A stretch of DNA of 64,000 nucleotides from Arbacia lixula (taxonomy: Eukaryota > Echinodermata > Echinoidea > Arbacioida > Arbaciidae), in contig OZ022586.1 in NCBI GenBank assembly GCA_963669155.1, positions 23,269,379 through 23,333,378 of the forward strand. The letters run 5' to 3'. Positions 59,167 to 64,000 of this stretch are shown here, piece after piece (within the stretch, counting starts at the first letter, position 1; each line of letters opens with the position of its first letter). The notes under the pieces are model-generated. The model was given only the letters and a program-made list of their open reading frames with translations, was not told the DNA's origin and searched no databases. Made by a program: the position numbers and the translations under genes.

Positions 59167-61963
59167 CTGGTATGACACAACGGGGATAAGACTTGTCAAT
59201 TCTGAATTCTGTGACGCGTATGGTCTGAAGCCAAGTTATCGCAAAATGTTTTCTTAACCAACAGTAGAAACTTTCTGAGGGAAGTTCTTACGCGGTACCT
59301 TAATATATCAAATCGAATTTACGCAACTGTAGATTTAGGCCTCCACAAAACAATACATACCTTTTGACAAGCTGGTGTTTTAAAGCGATGAATGCGACAT
59401 TTCACACTGAGGCAAAATATTTATTAAAATGATTCAAAGTGAAAATAGTAAGCCAGACGTAATGGAGGTGAATAACAGGAAAATTAATCGTCGGGCCTAA
59501 TTGAAATTTTATGTAATGACGGGTTTTTGTTTTTTAAACTTATATAGCCGTGATAGCGAGTAATGCGCATTAAACGTTTCTACATCTTACCTCTTCCTCC
59601 TCACACACACGATGACGCAGACGAGGACGATGATGAGAAGGAGCATGACACCAGCTGCCGCCCCGACGCCGGCATACAGGGCTGTGAGAAGGGAGAGGAC
59701 AGTGTGCTGTTAGACATGCTTCACCCGTACACACTGTTTCATCAAAGTCTTGTCTTTAATTCTTTTCTTCTACTTTGAACATTGCTGCTTTATTGCATTT
59801 TCTTGGAGAAAATGGACTTTCATACCAGACGTGATGGGACAGCTAAAGACCACCACGTGACGTTACAACATGACGTCATATTTTCAGCCTTACGCCCTTA
59901 CGATTCCAGAATCCTGGCAAAATTCTGTCGTCTGCGGCGGCCTTCACATTGTTTTAATCAAATACGTTGTGATACCCATAGCAAGTTGTAGTGAGCGCTG
60001 ACACTATTATTGACCAACCTCACCTTACCGTGACGTACGGCTTACCAATGTTGGTGGTGGGCGGGGGAGCTGTCGTGGTCATGTCAGGGGGAGGGGGTGG
60101 GGGAGCATCTGAGCTGAAGAAGGATGAGGAGATTTCCGACGACTCAAAGGAGATGTTTTCTGAAAGAAATGATAAATAATTGATAATGAGGATCATGATA
60201 GTAATGAAAATAGCAACACGTTTTGCCGCCGTGAGTTTGTATGTGTGTCTATTACTTTGTAGGCTATTCATATCAATAATTGATAATGCATCACTAATCA
60301 CGCCGTGCAATATTGTTCAGATAGTTGACTTTGAGAAGGACTGAACAAATATTTAAACAAAATAAAAATGATGATTGAACTGAATTAAATTTATTTCCGA
60401 TAAAATAACAATACATAGATGTAAATCAAGATGAGATATGAGGACACGGCTGGCTGGATAGCCCCATTCGGCTCTGCTAACGTGGCACAGCTGTTCTTTA
60501 GGGGGCTCCAGAAAACAATATTCAAATAATGATGAACATTTCATCTTGAAATGTATTAGGTTGATGATGATGATGATGATGATGATGATAATCAAATAAC
60601 ATATTGGCTGCCAACAGGAGATGATAATATTAATGATGGGATATATTGACTACTATATGGGGTAAGAGTGCAAAGAGCCATGACATGTTTTAGGTAGGAG
60701 GACCGCCCACTCACCAGTCGACATGACGTAGAGTACGAAGTGGCCGCCTCGTGAGTCAATGTCTGATGAGAAAGAGACGTGAAGGACGTCATTGAACCAA
60801 GAGTAGGCCGGGATGAATTCCTGTCTCCGACCAGACCCTCCCATCAACGTTATGTTCACCCAACCAGAGTCAGTGATGACCCACAGTTCGTCCTTATCGT
60901 CCAGGTCGTAGTTGATGACGAACTCGACGTCTGACGTGTCTGTAATGTTGAAGAAAACTTCATGGTCGCATGATGAATACTGTGGGTACTTCCCAGGAAA
61001 TTTCTGCCGCATGACGAAAATTATAACAGGCAAGAAAATAAAAAAGAAAAAGAAAGCGGAAACTGAGTCAAATACATCCAACTACGAAACGATCATGACT
61101 ACGATTCAAAGCTTGTATTGAGATGTGGAGCGCACGGCCTAGCCTAGAAAATAAGCTGTGACGTGCATAGACACAATTTAGTCTGATAACAACTATGTCT
61201 GGTAACACAAACTACTTCTTCTTTTTCTTCTTTTTCTTCTTCTTCTTCTTCTTCTCTTCCTCTTTTTCTTTGAATTCTACTTGTTCTTGTTCTTGTTATC
61301 CTTCGTCTTCCTCTTCTTCTTCTTCTTCTTCTTCTTCTTCTTCTTCTTCTTCTTCTTCTTCTTCTTCTTCTTCTTCTTCTTCTCTTCCTCTTTATCTTTA
61401 ACTTCATCCTCTCCTTTTTCTTCTTGTTCTTGTTCTTCTTCTTCTTCTTCTTCTTCTTCTTCTTCTTCTTCTTCTCTTCCTCTTTATATTTAACTTCATC
61501 CTCTCCTTTTTCTTCTTCTTCTTCTTCTTCTTCTTCTTCTTCTTCTTCTTCTTCTTCTTCTTCTTCTTCTTCTTCTTCTTCTTCTTCTTCTGCTCCCCTT
61601 TATATCCATTTTCTTGTTCATCCATTATCTAGTTCCTCCACCACCAATCATGCTAAAACTTCTTCATCATTATCTTATCTCTTCCTTTCTCTTCTCCTAA
61701 CAATGTCTCCTGGTGCCCATTGCCTATCATGCAGGTCGCCATGCTTACCTCGGAAGTGACGTAGACGAGGTCGTCTTCGGCTAAGTAAGTCTGTCCTGCA
61801 CACTCTCCCAGTGAGGCTGCAGATAGAGATACACAGACGATTACTTATATCTGATACAGTGATAAAACCGTCCTGTTCTGACGTGAACTTTCAGTTCTTT
61901 TGGCGTGTACCTCTTACTCCTTACTCTTCCTTCACCCCTCCCTCCCCCACGCGCGCGCGCGAG

Positions 61964-62038
<75 letters not shown>

Positions 62039-63276
62039 GCGCTCACGCACGCACCATCCTTCTCTTTTTAATGTACGACAAAGTATATGTGTTAAGAAGA
62101 TTCTAATTTTGAAGCTGTACAACCTCGTGCGTTTGGTACGATTTCTTAAACTCTTATCTAAGCGTTATGTGTGATGTTTCGTTTGTATTGAAATCCTCAT
62201 ATTATACAGGACACGCCCCTCTACAGACGGCCCATGTGAAAAGTCCATGATCGTACCGTCATAGGTGCTGATGGCTAACCCGCCCCCACACAACTGGTCC
62301 GTGTCTCCTGCGCATGTCAGCGCGCAGTCTTCATTAGGTAGGGCAGCGGTGGGCGGGACGTGCGTGTCGTTACACATACATGTGACTCCATACGCCATGC
62401 CGAAGTGGGCGTAGCCACGATTCCAGCAGTCCCGCCCACACCGCTCCAGGGACAGAGCCTGGCCCGTGAGCTGAGGCGGGAAGACCGTGTAGAATGGGTC
62501 AGTATCACTACTGTGATAGCAACCATGGTAGCCTGGCACTGGGAAGAGGAAGAAAAGATTCACACCATACAGCAAAATGACAAAACAAGACAAGACAAGT
62601 TTTCAAAAGCTGTAATGAAACTTCTGATTTTATATTGCGATCAACTTATATAATATAATCAGTGATGGTATCATCTCCCACTTTTTTTATACAGTATGTC
62701 CCCGCCCTCCATATGTATTATTTCACTTATTGATGTTTTTTTTCTCTTTTGATTATAAAGGTATGGCAACGACTCAAGCTTATATCTCTGTATCCCTCGC
62801 TGTGTGCGAGTATGCATGTATACGTTAATACATATCGTTATGCCTATCGATAGTATATACGTTCCATGTCTCGACTATGCTATACTGCCTATATTAGAGT
62901 GAACCGTGTAGGAATTGATTAAAGTACATAAAAAATGATTGTTTTTTTGGAAACACAAAAGGTCGAGTGTCAAAATATCCCGGCGTAATGAATCATTTTA
63001 GGGATTCGTGCGTACTAAACCATTCATGACCATAACTACAAAAAGGTCAATAAATATGTATATATGATCTATATATAAGAATGACGTCACATTGCAAGGG
63101 GTCGAATGATAGCTTCACTCACATAGACAGGACACCAGTGGTGCCTGGGTGCACTCGGACGATGAAGAGAGCCGTGTGCAAAAAAAGGGCGGAGTCTGCG
63201 TGAAGTCGAGTGCACACGACACGTAGGTGGCCGAGTTGTCAAGGTAAGCCCTGCCTTGTCGTACCAGCATGACGCC
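58770..63276 (-). CDS. Type I receptor with WSC and CUB-like domains and ITAM-like tail (5' end missing)
   Basis: Seven exons, 464 visible residues, all phases consistent. Order: a cysteine-bearing segment (1-51, unassigned), a WSC domain (about 55-145), a CUB-like domain (about 149-264), a Ser/Pro/Thr stalk (265-302), a transmembrane helix (about 306-327) ending in a basic cluster, and a 132-residue tail. The tail contains PRPPPQQPK and PKPPLPKS (possible SH3 ligands), NAAY, YATI, and then YEEL, YQSL, YQEL and YTTL with tyrosines at 416, 428, 439 and 450, ending AYLEPM. WSC domains bind carbohydrate in yeast and animal proteins; CUB domains mediate protein or ligand binding. The YxxL spacing (x8, x7, x7) fits the ITAM rule, so recruitment of a Syk/ZAP-70-type tandem-SH2 kinase is inferred. 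The start exon lies beyond 64000 or was not recognised. I know no named orthologue. Confidence 0.86.
59591..59681 (-). CDS. CUB/WSC receptor, transmembrane exon
   Basis: Acceptor CTCACAG, donor GTAAGA, 91 bp, phase 1 in and 2 out. LYAGVGAAAGVMLLLIIVLV followed by CVIVCV and RRK. It has the same phases as the transmembrane exon of the neighbouring EGF/lectin receptor. Confidence 0.88.
59825..59944. mobile_element. Fragment related to the MITE-like element at 14216 and 40457
   Basis: Shares acgtgacgtt/gacgtcat words and the end gaatcctggcaaaattctgt plus cgtctgcggcggcc. The left end is poorly matched. It lies in the intron between the stalk and transmembrane exons of the CUB/WSC receptor. Confidence 0.38.
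60046..60159 (-). CDS. CUB/WSC receptor, stalk exon
   Basis: Acceptor TTTCAG, donor GTAAGC, 38 codons, phase 1-1. Ser-rich, then SSDAPPPPPPDMTTTAPPPT: a short stalk suited to O-glycosylation, with one NIS sequon near the start. Confidence 0.82.
60715..61003 (-). CDS. CUB/WSC receptor, main CUB exon
   Basis: Acceptor GCGGCAG, donor GTGAGT, 289 bp, phase 0 in and 1 out. It begins KFPGKYPQYSSC, the typical CUB start after the first strand, then alternates beta-type segments (VFFNI, VEFVINYDL, LWVITDSGW, VLHVSFSSD, GHFVLYV). Only one cysteine is present, so the second CUB disulfide is missing. Confidence 0.85.
61210..61593. repeat. (CTT)n array
   Basis: Three long CTT runs are separated by near-identical spacers (ctcttcctctttatctttaa and a variant with atattt). 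This again shows segment duplication within a microsatellite. It lies in the intron between the two CUB exons. The Phe/Ser, Arg and Lys frames over it are artefacts. Confidence 0.95.
61749..61816 (-). CDS. CUB/WSC receptor, first CUB exon
   Basis: Acceptor TCTGCAG, donor GTAAGC, 68 bp, phase 1 in and 0 out. Encodes LGECAGQTYLAEDDLVYVTS, the first strand and first cysteine of the CUB-like domain. It is too short to be found as an open frame; splice sites and phase support it. Confidence 0.78.
61969..62038. repeat. (CA)n microsatellite with CG flank
   Basis: AC run with two aaac interruptions. The left flank is a cgcgcgcgcg alternating run, so this is a good Z-DNA candidate by composition. Confidence 0.93.
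62257..62538 (-). CDS. CUB/WSC receptor, WSC-domain exon
   Basis: Acceptor TTCCCAG, donor GTACGA, 94 codons, phase 1-1. GYHGCYHSSD, then CGRDCWNRGYAHFGMAYG, TCMCND, CALTCAGDTDQLCGGGLAIS: the eight-cysteine pattern and CGG-x-x-x-I-S-x-Y end of a WSC domain in one exon. Confidence 0.92.
63123..63276 (-). CDS. CUB/WSC receptor, most 5' exon seen
   Basis: Acceptor TTTCCAG, donor GTGAGT, 51 codons plus one base. Translation includes QGRAYLDNSATYVSCALDF and four cysteines. The start faintly resembles the first CUB exon (CAGQTYLAEDDLVYVTSE), so it may be part of another CUB-like module. The 5' phase is 0 as drawn. The family is not recognised. Confidence 0.7.
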
Positions 63277-64000
63277 CTGGAAAGCTGAAGGTCATGTCAC
63301 AATGTCATCATTATAATCTATACCGTTAACCACGTGTTGATTCCTTATATCACAGTCAGTTACATCTTAATTGCACAAACACACAATAACCAATATTCAA
63401 ATTAAAGGGAATACACTGTACTGGGAAGACAAAAATCCTTTAAACAGGTGATCTTGAGCAATCTTCTTGCCAATGGTCTTAAATTCATGTATTGTCCATT
63501 TTAGAAACTTGCTGAAAGTTATTTGCCCTCAAACGATCCACATTTGGAGTAATCAGTGTTAAAATCTCAATTTTTTAAAATGTTCGGGCCAAACAATTTG
63601 AGGATTTGTGATAAAATCACTAATTACTCCAAATGTGGATCATTTGAGGGCAAATAACTTTCAGCAAGTTTCTAAAATGGACAATACATGAATTTAAGAC
63701 CATTAGCAAGAAGATTACTCATGATCACCTGTTTGAAGGATTTTTGTCTTCCCAGCACGGTATATTCCCTTTAAGGACATGTGCAATTATACACCTAGAT
63801 GTATGCATCCCATATTATTAGTATCTCAAATACAAAGCAGTATGAAAAAAAATATCTTCCTAACGGGGGTAGTTGTCAAGTCTAACGACATTGAAGCAGG
63901 CAAACTGAACTATGTTGTGCATTCAACATCATTTTCTCATAGGGGTTCTCTTGTTATTGCGGGGATTAAATTACTCTCCGTTCGATAGTTCAGTAGTTTT
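63277..64000. other. 5' flank or intron of the CUB/WSC receptor
   Basis: No signal-peptide exon or further domain exon was recognised on the minus strand. The stretch is mostly filled by the foldback MITE at 63402-63774. Confidence 0.5.
63402..63774. mobile_element. Foldback MITE with TTAA ends, copy 2
   Basis: Same family as 2373-2747. The left arm begins ttaaagggaatacactgtac and the right arm ends cggtatattccctttaa. Arms pair almost completely (for example ttgccctcaaacgatccaca with tgtggatcatttgagggcaa). No coding capacity. Confidence 0.88.

Noticed and set aside
61144..61759. Arg-, Lys-, Phe- and Ser-rich frames on both strands
   Set aside because: They are translations of a (CTT)n array within an intron between two phased CUB exons.
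1..64000. tRNA, rRNA or snRNA genes
   Set aside because: I looked for tRNA B-box words (ggttcgaatcc type) and rRNA-like blocks and found none with a matching fold; weaker forms near 5193 and 35661 lack a cloverleaf.

Overview
The window is animal nuclear DNA: AT-rich and intron-rich, with GT-AG exons, Kozak-type starts and very many microsatellites ((GA)n, (CT)n, (GT)n, (GAT)n, (CTT)n, (AT)n), plus short foldback transposons. Together with recurrent taggcctac and tacatgta words, and proteins of CUB, WSC, EGF, C-type lectin, LITAF and TCF23/24 type, this suggests a marine invertebrate, most likely an echinoderm or another invertebrate deuterostome. The species is inference; no rRNA or mitochondrial marker is present. 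All four genes I could build lie on the minus strand. Each was assembled by hand by matching splice sites and reading phase across every exon.

Right to left, in the direction of transcription: (1) 58770-63276, the 3' part of a type I membrane receptor (464 aa visible, 5' end outside the window). It has an unassigned cysteine-bearing segment, a WSC domain, a CUB-like domain, a Pro/Ser/Thr stalk, a transmembrane helix and a tail with four evenly spaced YxxL motifs forming overlapping ITAM-like pairs. (2) 37338-55847, a complete 14-exon receptor of 1052 aa: signal peptide, three copies of a two-exon EGF unit, a Thr/Ser/Asn-rich stalk built from a 48-bp repeat, a C-type lectin-like domain on two exons, a short stalk, a transmembrane helix and a tail with NPAY, three EYIY motifs and YEEL. 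The two tails share elements in the same order (NxAY, YEEL, terminal YLxP) although the ectodomains differ, which points to a small family of tyrosine-signalling receptors. (3) 31363-33764, a three-exon LITAF-domain protein (381 aa) with a long proline-rich N-terminus and a PPSY motif. (4) 9132-26939, a two-exon bHLH factor of the TCF23/TCF24 type (241 aa), with a 17-kb intron separating the bHLH exon from a 21-residue conserved C-terminal exon.

The left 9 kb holds no gene I can defend: it contains microsatellites, a TTAA-bounded foldback element and one doubtful ORF. The TCF23/24 intron contains minisatellites, long purine tracts, a hairpin and several GC-balanced patches that could be regulatory. 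The EGF region (45861-55313) is a recent tandem triplication of coding and intronic DNA, with two units later hit by foldback elements. The two receptors and the LITAF protein would all be membrane-associated, at the cell surface or endosome; the bHLH protein is nuclear. I see no sign that the four form one pathway beyond the tail similarity of the two receptors.
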